Of a DNA stretch of 64,000 nt, positions 26,415 to 35,388 are shown one piece after another (position 1 is the first letter of the stretch; each line of letters opens with the position of its first letter). A program made the translations under genes and the position numbers. This DNA is from a virus. The stretch covers positions 53,430 through 117,429 of the IMG/VR virus record IMGVR_UViG_3300021959_010405, one strand, 5' to 3'. The notes beneath the pieces are model-generated. The model worked only from the letters and a program-made list of their open reading frames with translations, ran no database searches and was not told where the DNA came from.

Positions 26415-26442
26415 AATATAGTATATTTTTTACGAAAGTCAA
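26415..26442 (-). promoter_or_regulatory. Early promoter of folE
   Basis: On the minus strand: -35 TTGACT (26442-26437), 16-bp spacer, -10 TATATT (26420-26415), then 6 bases to the ATG. The expected start of transcription is the A of the ATG. Confidence 0.7.
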
Positions 26443-26448
26443 TAAATA
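26441..26448 (+). promoter_or_regulatory. Late promoter AATAAATA
   Basis: Late box 5 bases before the GTG at 26454. It touches the -35 box of the divergent folE promoter. Confidence 0.6.
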
Positions 26449-26453
26449 AAGAT

Positions 26454-27386
26454 GTGAAAAAGTTTAATCAAATATTAAGTTTATACGTCGAGGATAATAT
26501 AGATCTAGTAAAGGTCAGGCTTAAAGTTGATCCGAAGGATAAAAATATTGTTGATTATAAAGACTTTGACGGATACGAAGGGTATATTTTAAAGGAGGGT
26601 GCTTATTATAATGTATTTTTCTTACAAGAAAATCTACCAGTTTTACAAGTTCCCTTTTCTATTATAAGTGTGACGGATATAGAAGATACAAACAAGTTTG
26701 ATACCGTTAAGATGGCCGCTCTTAAACTACTCGATAAAAAAGGGTGTTTAACTGATAGTAAAATTAGAAAGATAGGGATGTGTAATGAGGTTGAATTCTT
26801 TGAACAATACTTAAGAGAAGAAGGCGTTACAGATTCAGAGATAAAAGATTTATATAAAAATAATTTATTCGAAAATGTATTGACGGAGAAGGTAAACTGG
26901 GGTAAGTTGGCTGGTTTAGCAGCTGCAGGAGTGTTCGCTCCTGGTTATGCTGCGGATGTATTAGCTGGGAAAGCTAAAGAAAAGCTCGGAAATGTATTTG
27001 ATCCAAGACAAGATATATTCAGCGATGATAAACATAAAGGTTCAAGCACTAATACCGCCTCCTCTACAAGCGACAGTACCGCATCGATGCAATTTTTACC
27101 AGCCAGGTATAAAAGTCTGCAACCTGATCGAAAGTCATCTGTACTAGTGAATGACCTAGATAAAATAGGCGATGAGTTACAGAGTAAGGGAATACAGAAT
27201 GACCTTGTACTTAAAATCGACAGTAATATTAAGGATAGTATGTTTGGATCATCAGTTAAAATGGTCAAAATAGAGGACTTAATAAATGTTTTAGACAGTC
27301 ACGAACTAGTAGAAGAAATACTAAAGCCATATCAACGCGGTAATACTGGTCAAGTTAAACAATTTTTATTACAAAAGTTTCCTTAA
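26454..27386 (+). CDS. Putative packaged internal protein
   Basis: 310 residues from a GTG; the nearby ATG at 26452 is out of frame and stops at once. Residues 1-13 (M-K-K-F-N...L-Y-V-E) look like a capsid-targeting helix ending at a gp21 site. A hydrophobic Ala/Gly-rich segment (about 146-170) could insert in membrane, followed by a Ser/Thr-rich linker (195-220) and a charged C-terminal domain. Late promoter 5 bases upstream. The membrane-like segment and targeting peptide would fit a protein ejected with DNA. No family recognised. Confidence 0.6.
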   Translation: MKKFNQILSLYVEDNIDLVKVRLKVDPKDKNIVDYKDFDGYEGYILKEGAYYNVFFLQENLPVLQVPFSIISVTDIEDTNKFDTVKMAALKLLDKKGCLTDSKIRKIGMCNEVEFFEQYLREEGVTDSEIKDLYKNNLFENVLTEKVNWGKLAGLAAAGVFAPGYAADVLAGKAKEKLGNVFDPRQDIFSDDKHKGSSTNTASSTSDSTASMQFLPARYKSLQPDRKSSVLVNDLDKIGDELQSKGIQNDLVLKIDSNIKDSMFGSSVKMVKIEDLINVLDSHELVEEILKPYQRGNTGQVKQFLLQKFP

Positions 27387-27390
27387 TTAA

Positions 27391-27418
27391 TTGATTTATT
27401 TAAAATATATATTATACT
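27391..27418 (+). promoter_or_regulatory. Early promoter of queD
   Basis: -35 TTGATT (27391-27396), 16-bp spacer, -10 TATACT (27413-27418), then 6 bases to the ATG at 27425. Confidence 0.7.
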
Positions 27419-27424
27419 CATTAT

Positions 27425-28054
27425 ATGAGTATGTATCAATCAACTAAAGTAATCGAATTAGGGTCTTGCGCATTTAGGCAATGGAAAGCAGAACACTCTC
27501 ACTGCAAGTATATTCACGGGTATCAACTTAAAGCTAAAATCTGGTTTGGTGGTAAGGAACTAGATGATAAAAACTGGATGGTAGATTTTGGAGGTCTAAA
27601 AGAGCTCAAAAAGAAACTACAAGATCAGTTCGATCATACTACTGTAGTTGCAGCAGACGATCCTAAACTTGATGTATTCAAAGAGTTAGATAAACAAGGC
27701 ATTATACAGCTAAGAGTAATGCCTGATGGTGTAGGTATAGAGAGAACTGCCGAATATGTCTGGAAGACTGCTAATGATCACGTTAAAGAGCTTACTGATG
27801 GTCGTTGTTGGTGTGTTAAAGTTGAGGTATTCGAGCATGAAGAGAACTCAGCAACTTATTCAGGAACATCGGAGAAAGCTAAAGAGGTAATTGATAGTCA
27901 GGATGCTGATATTATATCTAAATTAGGTTCTGTATCTGAGGAGGTAAAAGCAACATTTTCAGATAACCTAGAAACTAAAAATGTACAAGGGGGAAGGCCT
28001 GCACCGGTAGGAAACGCCGGTAACAAATCTTTAAAGGAAATATTTGAAACATAA
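27425..28054 (+). CDS. queD: QueD-like 6-carboxy/pyruvoyl-tetrahydropterin synthase
   Basis: 209 residues. It resembles the phage-type branch of the PTPS/QueD family, which turns dihydroneopterin triphosphate into the carboxy-tetrahydropterin on the way to 7-deazaguanine. C27-x-x-x-H31-G-Y33 corresponds to the catalytic C-x-x-x-H-G-H, V53-D-F-G-G-L-K and F-D-H near 70 are also present. Two usual zinc histidines are changed (F17 and Y33 by alignment), which I recall from marine phage relatives too. Residues 150-209 are an extra acidic tail. The early promoter matches that of folE. Confidence 0.85.
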   Translation: MSMYQSTKVIELGSCAFRQWKAEHSHCKYIHGYQLKAKIWFGGKELDDKNWMVDFGGLKELKKKLQDQFDHTTVVAADDPKLDVFKELDKQGIIQLRVMPDGVGIERTAEYVWKTANDHVKELTDGRCWCVKVEVFEHEENSATYSGTSEKAKEVIDSQDADIISKLGSVSEEVKATFSDNLETKNVQGGRPAPVGNAGNKSLKEIFET

Positions 28055-28780
28055 TTAACTGTCTAGTTTATCACAAATAAATGACAGTAGAGGGTGTCTA
28101 ACAATTTCTGCACTGGTGAAAGTAAAGGTATGAATTCCCATATCTTTACTTTCTTCGTCATCAAAAATATCGTAAACTTCCTTATACCCGGATTTACCTC
28201 CAATATCGCTTTGTTTACAATCTCCTAAAAGGATATACTTAGAGCCTAATCCAAATCTTGTCAGTACCGTTATAAGTTCACTTTTAGTCATATTTTGACA
28301 TTCATCTACAATAACAATACTATTTTTAAATGTTAGACCTCTTACTAAATTAACTGGAACACAATTAATAATTCCGGTAGTCATTATGTGTTTAGCATCG
28401 CCGGGAGATAATATTTCATTCAATTTATCAAGTAGAGGCATAGACCATGGGTGAAATTTTTCATTTATATCACCGGGTAAGTGTCCAAGCTTGCTGCTAG
28501 CAGACTCAACAACGCTTCTTATATATACTATTTCTTCTACTAAATTTTTTCTTAGAGAAAGAAGAGCTGCTAATACTGCAATGTAGGTCTTGGCACTCCC
28601 TGCAGGCCCATTTACTATAGATAGATTATTATCTCTATTTAAGACACATTCTAAGAATTCTTTATGAAGACCTGTGAGCTCAAACTCATTAATAATGTCG
28701 TAGTTAGTGTTCCAACGTCGTTCCATGCTAGTTGTTACTTCGCTTGAAAGACCCGATACAGGGCGTTGTTTCTTTGCCAT
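28055..28780 (-). CDS. phoH: PhoH-like P-loop ATPase
   Basis: 241 residues. G58-P-A-G-S-A-K-T65 is the Walker A motif, I-V-D-E-C-Q-N near 155 the Walker B, and L-L-G-D-C-K-Q near 190 the sensor region typical of PhoH. This family is common in marine phages; its role is debated (RNA helicase/ribonuclease-linked ATPase). It converges on queD with no gap. Its ATG lies 7 bases from a late box on the minus strand, so it may be made late. Confidence 0.92.
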   Translation of the reverse strand: MAKKQRPVSGLSSEVTTSMERRWNTNYDIINEFELTGLHKEFLECVLNRDNNLSIVNGPAGSAKTYIAVLAALLSLRKNLVEEIVYIRSVVESASSKLGHLPGDINEKFHPWSMPLLDKLNEILSPGDAKHIMTTGIINCVPVNLVRGLTFKNSIVIVDECQNMTKSELITVLTRFGLGSKYILLGDCKQSDIGGKSGYKEVYDIFDDEESKDMGIHTFTFTSAEIVRHPLLSFICDKLDS

Positions 28781-28787
28781 ACACTAT

Positions 28788-28795
28788 TATTTATT
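28788..28795 (-). promoter_or_regulatory. Late promoter AATAAATA of phoH
   Basis: Late box on the minus strand, 7 bases before the ATG at 28780. Confidence 0.5.
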
Positions 28796-28859
28796 CAAAA
28801 ATATGTGGGAAAAAAATTTAAAAAAACGTTGTAATTTTGTGCATAAAATGACTATAGTG

Positions 28860-28887
28860 TTGACTTGAACTAATAGCACCATAAATA
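28860..28887 (+). promoter_or_regulatory. Combined early/late promoter
   Basis: TTGACT (28860-28865) stands 16 bp before TAAATA (28882-28887), which is also the core of a CATAAATA late box (28880-28887). The ATG follows 9 bases on. The gene may be transcribed in both phases. Confidence 0.45.
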
Positions 28888-28896
28888 TACATCATT

Positions 28897-29604
28897 ATGA
28901 GGATAGCAGTATCTGGAACAGCAAATACAGGAAAAACGACATTTATAAAAGATTTCTTAAAGAAATGGGATAATTATTCTACCCCCGAAAAAACCTATCG
29001 CGACGTTTTGAAGGAAAAAAAATTAAATCATAGCGATAAGACCAATAAAGAGACACAGAAGTGTATTTTAGATTTTTTAGTTAATCAGCAAAAGGAATAC
29101 ACTAAAGACGACAACATTATATATGATAGATGCCCATGGGATAACTTAGTTTATTCTATGTGGGCGCTGGAGCAAGAAGATAGCGATATTGACGAGAAAT
29201 TTATTGATGAATGTATCCCTATCGTTAGAGATTCTATGAAGGATTTAGATATTATATTTTTTACCCCTTTAACAAAAGCGTCTCCTATAAAGATTGAAGA
29301 CGATGGAGTTCGTCAAGCTGATGAAAGGTATATACAGAATATAGATAGTGTATTTAAGGAATTCTATCGCCGTTATATGCATCAAAGTTTCGAGCCCTTT
29401 TTTCCACAAGGTGATGTACCAGCAATCATTGAGCTTTTCGGTGCTCCTCAGGAAAGAATATATATGGCAAGTCTTTATGTAGACGTCGACGGTGATGCTA
29501 TCGAGGGTGATATGGAATCTCTTCTTGGAGAAGAAAGTCTTAAGAGTCTACTCGGTGAGCAAAAAGAAGAATTGTTTAAATCTACAGGAATTATTACGCA
29601 GTAA
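28897..29604 (+). CDS. P-loop nucleotide/nucleoside kinase-like (NadR/AAA_28 type)
   Basis: 235 residues. G7-T-A-N-T-G-K-T-T15 is the Walker A loop; Y-D-R-C-P-W-D-N-L near 76-84 is the kinase lid/substrate region seen in NadR-type ribosylnicotinamide kinases and other AAA_28 proteins. The C-terminal 45 residues are acidic with repeated L-L-G-E units (about 208-220). A second, shorter relative lies at 61332-61901. Substrate is not certain: nicotinamide riboside or a nucleotide are the main options. Confidence 0.75.
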   Translation: MRIAVSGTANTGKTTFIKDFLKKWDNYSTPEKTYRDVLKEKKLNHSDKTNKETQKCILDFLVNQQKEYTKDDNIIYDRCPWDNLVYSMWALEQEDSDIDEKFIDECIPIVRDSMKDLDIIFFTPLTKASPIKIEDDGVRQADERYIQNIDSVFKEFYRRYMHQSFEPFFPQGDVPAIIELFGAPQERIYMASLYVDVDGDAIEGDMESLLGEESLKSLLGEQKEELFKSTGIITQ

Positions 29605-30454
29605 GATCTGTACCTAAAATACCAAAAATATCATCTTGGGATATTAGTTCCAGCATTATCTGTATCGGGTATGTAATACCATTGTAGTGCATAAATGTAG
29701 ATGGCTCTGGTCGTGGTTGTTGAGGTGTTGCAAGAGACCCATCACCTATACAAATATTGCCATCTGTGCTCACTCTAAGACCTACTCTAGCAGTTTTACA
29801 GATATTAAAATAACCATCTATTGTAGATGTAATACTTGTTTTACCTGTTAATGATTCTGCTGGTATATGTTTTATATCACTGACAATCATAGATCTTTGA
29901 GGGCTATCTAATTGCGCTATGTCTGTAGATATTGCACAACCATAAGGATCTCCTAGGTATATACCATTATTTTCAAAATATTTTCCTGGATTTCTTACAG
30001 AAAAGCAAGCAGCAGCATGCACTCTATATGTACCTGGCGGTAGTAAGATACCTTCATCGCTAAAAATATTTAATCTATTATCTGTATAATATTTCTCCAG
30101 TGTATTGACCGCAAGGTGATTTACTGGCAATACTTTATTAACCTCATTTATTATTACAAAATCTTGATTTAAGTCAGGGGAGTTTTTATAGTATACAACA
30201 ATAGCTTCTTTAAATTTAGACCCAGCTTGTATATTGTCTTGCTGCTCAACAAAATCGCTATACACATTGTTTATACCTTGCTCTGTTTGATCTACTAATG
30301 ATCCAAACTGTGTATTGTAGTTTTTAAATTTAATATTATCAATCGCGATTGATTTAAGGCCTGTATCTGTATCTATAATAATACTATTATCCCCACTTGG
30401 TGTTGTATTAGATGGCAGATTATCCAGATTTACAGATATTGGTTTTTTATTCAT
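29594..30454 (-). CDS. Virion/fibre-associated protein, paralogue group
   Basis: 286 residues. The first 45 residues (N-L-x-x-L-P-S...S-G-D-N-S-I-I-I-D-T-D-T-G) match the N-termini of the proteins at 30455-32233 and, more weakly, 33127-35328, so they are probably a shared attachment domain. The rest has L-L-P-P-G-T-Y-R-V-H-A-A near 140 and a C-terminal I-Q-I-M-L-E-L-I-S, motifs also shared with both neighbours. It overlaps the kinase gene by 11 bases, end to end. Likely a host-recognition or decoration protein. Confidence 0.65.
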   Translation of the reverse strand: MNKKPISVNLDNLPSNTTPSGDNSIIIDTDTGLKSIAIDNIKFKNYNTQFGSLVDQTEQGINNVYSDFVEQQDNIQAGSKFKEAIVVYYKNSPDLNQDFVIINEVNKVLPVNHLAVNTLEKYYTDNRLNIFSDEGILLPPGTYRVHAAACFSVRNPGKYFENNGIYLGDPYGCAISTDIAQLDSPQRSMIVSDIKHIPAESLTGKTSITSTIDGYFNICKTARVGLRVSTDGNICIGDGSLATPQQPRPEPSTFMHYNGITYPIQIMLELISQDDIFGILGTDLTA

Positions 30455-32233
30455 TTATATTATTTCTACATTATAGAGGTAAATTCCACTCTCAGCTAAT
30501 GTGTCTCCAGTTACATGATCTATAGCGCTAATAAAAACAGTTTCAGCACCAGAAATATTATTTACATCAAATTCTATCTCAGTCCTCCCATTTGAAAGAG
30601 CTACCTCAACATATACAAACCCATCGCTACTAGAATCTATAGTAGATAAAATGCTTGGGCCCCGAATTGCTGTAATTACCCCAGTATCTATCTCTCCAAT
30701 CTTTATATAGGCAAGAGCTTCTGTAGCATTTTCGCTTGTAAGTGTTATTGAAGCTGAATCTCCATTGGTTATAGAGCTTCGACTTACTGATAATTTATAA
30801 TCTGGTTTTTTGGCATTAGTATTGTTTGTACCTACATTAATAGTAGATGAGCTATTCCCACCTTCTGGACATCCAGTGTCAGCTGGGTCAGTATTGTATA
30901 TAATATCAGCAATAACACTATTTTTATCTACTCTTACAACTGTATCAAATTTATCACTTACATTACTAGTAGATGTTGATGGTAGTAATCCCCACCACCC
31001 AGCTGCTAATTCATTTAGATTTTGATCTCTTACATCATAACTAGCATTATTACTTTCTACTTCAGTTATTTCTCCAGTTTTTTTAGGTATTTGAGTTCTA
31101 TATTTTATAGTATCTCCCTTTTTCACTAATCCTTTATGTGCACTCGGATCTGTAATAAAACCTCTATATTCACCAGTAACTTTACCTTGAAATCTACTAT
31201 AAGGCAAACTATTAATAGTCATTTCTAAGTCAGTTGGTTTTACAATTGTGTTATTGCTAATATACTGAAGCCATCCTGCATTATAAATTAATGGTGCCTT
31301 AGGCGGTATAATAAATCTTTGTGACCTACCTACATCAGCTGATGCCTCAGTAGCATTGAGAGAATCAGTATCAGAAATTTTCTCCAATATTATTTGCGCC
31401 GGTCTAAATGCGTTTTTATTAAACTTATCTGATATGCTTGTAAATGTAGACAGTTCGTTTGTATATGTAGAATTAATAATTCCTGGAAATAACGTTCCCT
31501 GAACATTTAAATTTAAACTGAATTCAGTCTTTTGGTTAACATAAAAATATCCATTTAAATTTAGTGTAATGCTCTTACCTACCCCACCATATGTATAACC
31601 TTCACTCCCTATTAATATATCTCTTATAGGTGGTGTCAACTTTTTTAGAGATAAATACGATCTAATGGGCTCATATGAACATGACCCATCAGCTAGTTTT
31701 TGATTTGGTGTTACACTGACACAAGATTTGACTCTATATGTACCTCTTGGTACTGAAAATGTTCCCTCTCCAATAGTTATAGAAGCTGAATCACACTCTG
31801 CTATAGAGTCACTCTCTAGATCTATTGCCGTTTGAAGCTCATTAACTGCTGTATCAGTAAGTAGTACATGGTTTTCAGGCCCACTATACCCCTCACTAGC
31901 TATTATAGCCTCAACAAAATCACTACTATCATCATCTCCTACAGATGACACAGTAGTTGTATTAAATGTATGTATTATTTTTTGAGCTATGTTTAATTCT
32001 TCTGCAGTTGCAGATAAGAATTGTAAATTTGAGGTACTATAAGATAATAAATCTAAAAACTCTGTATAGTTGCTCTCAATTTGAGGTAAGAAATTAATTT
32101 GATCGGAAGTCACGTAAATATTATCAAAGTCGATTAATTTTATTCCAGCAGCTGGCTCTTGTATAATAATTTTATCTCCAGAGATAAACTTATCAGCTCT
32201 AGGTAGATTTTTAATGTTGTTAGAGATCGCCAT
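30455..32233 (-). CDS. Fibre-type virion protein with Ig-like C-terminus
   Basis: 592 residues. N-terminal domain N-L-P-R-A-D-K-F-I-S-G-D-K-I-I-I (residues 8-23) as in the gene after it. A middle part has F-S-V-P-R-G-T-Y-R-V-K and I-I-L-E-K-I-S-D, matching its neighbours. Residues 495-592 look like an immunoglobulin-type beta domain (L-S-V-S-R-S-S-I-T-N-G-D-S-A-S-I-T-L). It ends one base before the next ATG. Surface-exposed fibre or decoration role inferred from layout. Confidence 0.65.
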   Translation of the reverse strand: MAISNNIKNLPRADKFISGDKIIIQEPAAGIKLIDFDNIYVTSDQINFLPQIESNYTEFLDLLSYSTSNLQFLSATAEELNIAQKIIHTFNTTTVSSVGDDDSSDFVEAIIASEGYSGPENHVLLTDTAVNELQTAIDLESDSIAECDSASITIGEGTFSVPRGTYRVKSCVSVTPNQKLADGSCSYEPIRSYLSLKKLTPPIRDILIGSEGYTYGGVGKSITLNLNGYFYVNQKTEFSLNLNVQGTLFPGIINSTYTNELSTFTSISDKFNKNAFRPAQIILEKISDTDSLNATEASADVGRSQRFIIPPKAPLIYNAGWLQYISNNTIVKPTDLEMTINSLPYSRFQGKVTGEYRGFITDPSAHKGLVKKGDTIKYRTQIPKKTGEITEVESNNASYDVRDQNLNELAAGWWGLLPSTSTSNVSDKFDTVVRVDKNSVIADIIYNTDPADTGCPEGGNSSSTINVGTNNTNAKKPDYKLSVSRSSITNGDSASITLTSENATEALAYIKIGEIDTGVITAIRGPSILSTIDSSSDGFVYVEVALSNGRTEIEFDVNNISGAETVFISAIDHVTGDTLAESGIYLYNVEII

Positions 32234-32242
32234 TATTTGTGT

Positions 32243-33130
32243 TTATTTTGTGTAACTATTATAATCCCATGGCTCTTCTACCATATAAGATTTAAAATTT
32301 TTACCATATTCAGATATATTATCTATATAATCAGATTGAGGATATTTATCATGAAATTCAATAAGTACGCTACCTTCCAATTTAAAAAATGTATCGAAAT
32401 TTATACCAATACCACCATATATGCCATATGGCACACTATTCTCAGTAACAATACCATACCATCCATCTTTTAAGGGTAGTAAATCATTAACAAATACATT
32501 ATTTATATTGTAATAATTACTTACAGTATTGGATGATATATTCTCACCAAACCCACCTGGTTCTGTATAAAAATTTCTGGTGCTATTATCTATAGATACT
32601 GGGGTAAATGCTTGTGCATCTAATTTTTTTGCAAAGACATAACTGCCTAATCTGAGGTTACCTGAATCTTCATTTGTATATGCTTGAATATCTCCACTTG
32701 ACATAGACCAAGAGGTAAATCCATCTGTAGATGGTGTTCTATTAGGGGTATCTATACTATATGTCTGTAAGAAATCTGGAATAGATCTTGTTTGGCATGT
32801 TGAATTCCATGGAGAATATATTTGATATTTTCTACATGTTGCTGCTAATAGGTATAATCTAATTTTTTTGAAAGCATCACTGTTAGAAATTCTCGATAAA
32901 CCTTCATACTCATCTACAATATAATCTATAACATCTAGAGGGTTATTAGGAAAACTTAATTTCAGGTCTCTAATAAAATCAGAAACCCCATCTTGATCAT
33001 AATTTGTATTAGATTGGAGATTACTCCAATCCCAACCATCAACATAGAATAGGAACCCAGAAAAATTAAATTTTTTATTTAAATTTAATAATGGTATTGA
33101 ACTGTTAGATATGTAATTTTGTTGGCTCAT
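32243..33130 (-). CDS. Hypothetical protein of the adhesin locus
   Basis: 295 residues, rich in Asn, Ser, Tyr and Asp, with no signal peptide and no recognised domain. It starts 4 bases inside the end of the glycine-rich fibre gene (ATGA), so it is coupled to it. In T4-like phages a gene directly after a fibre gene is often an adhesin or fibre chaperone; either would fit, but there is no motif to choose. Confidence 0.6.
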   Translation of the reverse strand: MSQQNYISNSSIPLLNLNKKFNFSGFLFYVDGWDWSNLQSNTNYDQDGVSDFIRDLKLSFPNNPLDVIDYIVDEYEGLSRISNSDAFKKIRLYLLAATCRKYQIYSPWNSTCQTRSIPDFLQTYSIDTPNRTPSTDGFTSWSMSSGDIQAYTNEDSGNLRLGSYVFAKKLDAQAFTPVSIDNSTRNFYTEPGGFGENISSNTVSNYYNINNVFVNDLLPLKDGWYGIVTENSVPYGIYGGIGINFDTFFKLEGSVLIEFHDKYPQSDYIDNISEYGKNFKSYMVEEPWDYNSYTK

Positions 33131-35328
33131 TCATCGTCTTTAAGTTTTCGTGCATTGTTTGGGAAGGATCTAATTTTACCTTTATCTGCTCCCCATATAA
33201 TTCTTGCTGCTCCTTGACCCCCATTTACCCCTACTACACGACTTCTCGATCCCATAAACTCTCCCTTGGCCCCTCCCCCTCCACCATACTCACCACCGAT
33301 GTCTGTTACAGACTGACCTTGATTCTCTTTTGACCCAGCACCGCCTCTTTGGCCATTTTTACTGCTAGTCTCAATACCACGTTGCCCATTATCCCCTTCA
33401 CCATAGAGCCCTACACCACCACCGCCGCCGCCGGCACCGCCATCGAACCTACCACCTTCACCACCGCCACCGCCGCCGCCGGCGCCGGCACCGCCAGGAT
33501 TTCCTGCATAATCACCCCCATTGCCGCCATTTCCGGAGTATCCTCCAGCTCCACCGCCACCACCACCACCAGTAGCTTTCTTTTGAACGCCACCAACACC
33601 GCCAAGACCACCATTGCCACCACCTACATTCTTTATTGATTTGTCTGTGCTGCCAGAATTAGCTCCATTTCGTCGAGCAGTATTTACAGTACCCGCACGA
33701 CCCCCAGCTGCTTTAAGTAGGGGTATATACTTACCTTTTCGTCTTACCTCTATTATTGTATCTCCACCATTTGTTCCTGCATTCTGCTGTCTCTTAGCAT
33801 TAGATTGTCTAGCAATGCCTCCATCACCAACAGTAACTCTTATTGTTTCTCCAGCCTCTACATTGACAAAATTTCTCCATCTCAAATCCCCACCATTACC
33901 TGCGTTCGGTCTCGCATCATTGGTAGCAGCCCCTCCGCCGCCCCCACCTATAGCGACCATAGATATTTCTGTAACACCTTTAGGCACTGTCCAATTATAA
34001 GTTGTAGTATTTGTAAATTCTTTTGCGCCTATTAATACTGGTAGTATTTGTATAGTATCCTCAACACTAGGATATCTAATAAGTTTAATTCGTAGTGTAT
34101 TCCTAGTTTTGTTAGGCAATGTTTTAATTGTAATACTAGCTTTATTGTCGTTTACTATAAAGTCTCCTACTAAGGACTTCACATCTATATCTTTTGTTGT
34201 AACTCCCGATATAATGTAAGGTACACGTGTACCATTTGATAAATCCTCTGTTTCTAAATTAGCTATAAACGAGTTTCCTTCTCTCACTACATCACGATCG
34301 AAAGATAAGCTATATGTGCTAGCAGCTAGCGCATCTACTCTATCTGTAATATCTGGTGGAGGTGTTTCAACTATAGGAGCAAGCGATACTGACTCGAGTG
34401 TGTCGAGTTCTGGTGAAGCAATATTAAAAAGGAATGGATCATCAGATATTTTCTCAAATAATATTTGAACCGGGTTTGTGTATGTAGGGGGCAGATCATT
34501 AACATTGCCAGGAGATGGGTACCCCGCAACATAAATTCCAGCTGTGTGTGCTCTTAAATCAACATAAGATGGGTTACAAATAGATACAAACCCATACATA
34601 TAACAAGTATGTGATGGTAAATTTGTAAATATTTGCTGTTCCTCTGGAACCCATGCAATTGCTGGTAAGCACCAACTGTCTGGAGGTGAGGTGTTTGTAA
34701 TCGCTAGCCCATGATCAATTGCTGGTGTGCTTGCAAGTAAGGTTTGTTGAGGATCAGTAAACTTAAACAGCTCTAATGATATAGCTGCTTTATCACCATT
34801 CCCATATAGATTTCCATTTGCATCAACACCGCCGGGTGGCCCTATTAGAGTAAAAGTAGCATTACATTCAACTCTATATATTCCTGGCGATAATAATAAT
34901 TTATTACCATCTAGTGCATTATAATCACCAGCATTAGGCGATATAGGCAAAGAACTAACACTACTTGCTAAGCTATTAATAGTGTTGACATGTAATGAAC
35001 ATAAAGGCAAAACTGTAGTCGCGATTCCTTCTATGCCTATTTGATCCGACTGGCTATTACTATGGACACTGTAAAATGCTGTCAAGAATTCCGGAGCTAC
35101 AAAATTATTAAATTTATCTTGAGTTTGTTGTTGAATTCCTGCAGATAATATCGGTAATGAGTCAGTCGCATTATCAATAGAATCACTAAAATCGAAATTG
35201 TCTTTATCGAAAATAATGCTTCCAAAGTCTGAAACAGTAGTTCCCTTATCGGTCTCAACTATAACCTGATCAGCTGGTTGTATTAGAGATTTCTTTTCAG
35301 ATAAAGTTTTACGTAAATTATCGGCCAT
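33127..35328 (-). CDS. Fibre protein with glycine-rich adhesin domain
   Basis: 733 residues. The N-terminus is a divergent copy of the domain shared with the two downstream proteins. A middle region has L-S-P-G-I-Y-R-V-E-C-N and I-L-F-E-K-I-S-D. An Ig-like stretch (about 345-430) precedes the tip: N-W-T-V-P-K-G-V-T-E-I near 447, then over 200 residues dominated by Gly runs separated by N-G-G-N-G-G and G-A-G-G-G. Such Gly-rich tips form polyglycine-helix bundles in adhesins of T-even phages (gp38 type). Probable receptor-binding protein. Late box 10 bases upstream. Confidence 0.8.
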   Translation of the reverse strand: MADNLRKTLSEKKSLIQPADQVIVETDKGTTVSDFGSIIFDKDNFDFSDSIDNATDSLPILSAGIQQQTQDKFNNFVAPEFLTAFYSVHSNSQSDQIGIEGIATTVLPLCSLHVNTINSLASSVSSLPISPNAGDYNALDGNKLLLSPGIYRVECNATFTLIGPPGGVDANGNLYGNGDKAAISLELFKFTDPQQTLLASTPAIDHGLAITNTSPPDSWCLPAIAWVPEEQQIFTNLPSHTCYMYGFVSICNPSYVDLRAHTAGIYVAGYPSPGNVNDLPPTYTNPVQILFEKISDDPFLFNIASPELDTLESVSLAPIVETPPPDITDRVDALAASTYSLSFDRDVVREGNSFIANLETEDLSNGTRVPYIISGVTTKDIDVKSLVGDFIVNDNKASITIKTLPNKTRNTLRIKLIRYPSVEDTIQILPVLIGAKEFTNTTTYNWTVPKGVTEISMVAIGGGGGGAATNDARPNAGNGGDLRWRNFVNVEAGETIRVTVGDGGIARQSNAKRQQNAGTNGGDTIIEVRRKGKYIPLLKAAGGRAGTVNTARRNGANSGSTDKSIKNVGGGNGGLGGVGGVQKKATGGGGGGGAGGYSGNGGNGGDYAGNPGGAGAGGGGGGGEGGRFDGGAGGGGGGVGLYGEGDNGQRGIETSSKNGQRGGAGSKENQGQSVTDIGGEYGGGGGAKGEFMGSRSRVVGVNGGQGAARIIWGADKGKIRSFPNNARKLKDDE

Positions 35329-35338
35329 TAGCTACTTA

Positions 35339-35346
35339 TATTTATT
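35339..35346 (-). promoter_or_regulatory. Late promoter AATAAATA of adhesin locus
   Basis: Late box on the minus strand, 10 bases before the ATG at 35328. It probably drives all four minus-strand adhesin genes. Confidence 0.55.
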
Positions 35347-35354
35347 ATGAATAG

Positions 35355-35382
35355 TTGAAAAACAACAAGTATACTATATAAT
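35355..35382 (+). promoter_or_regulatory. Early promoter of glycan locus
   Basis: -35 TTGAAA (35355-35360), 16-bp spacer, -10 TATAAT (35377-35382), then 6 bases to the ATG at 35389. Confidence 0.7.
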
Positions 35383-35388
35383 TACTTT

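Noticed and set aside
33349-34035. Plus-strand ORFs antisense to the Gly-rich adhesin
   Set aside because: They arise because GGN glycine codons read as Ala/Pro/Thr codons on the other strand; no start signals.
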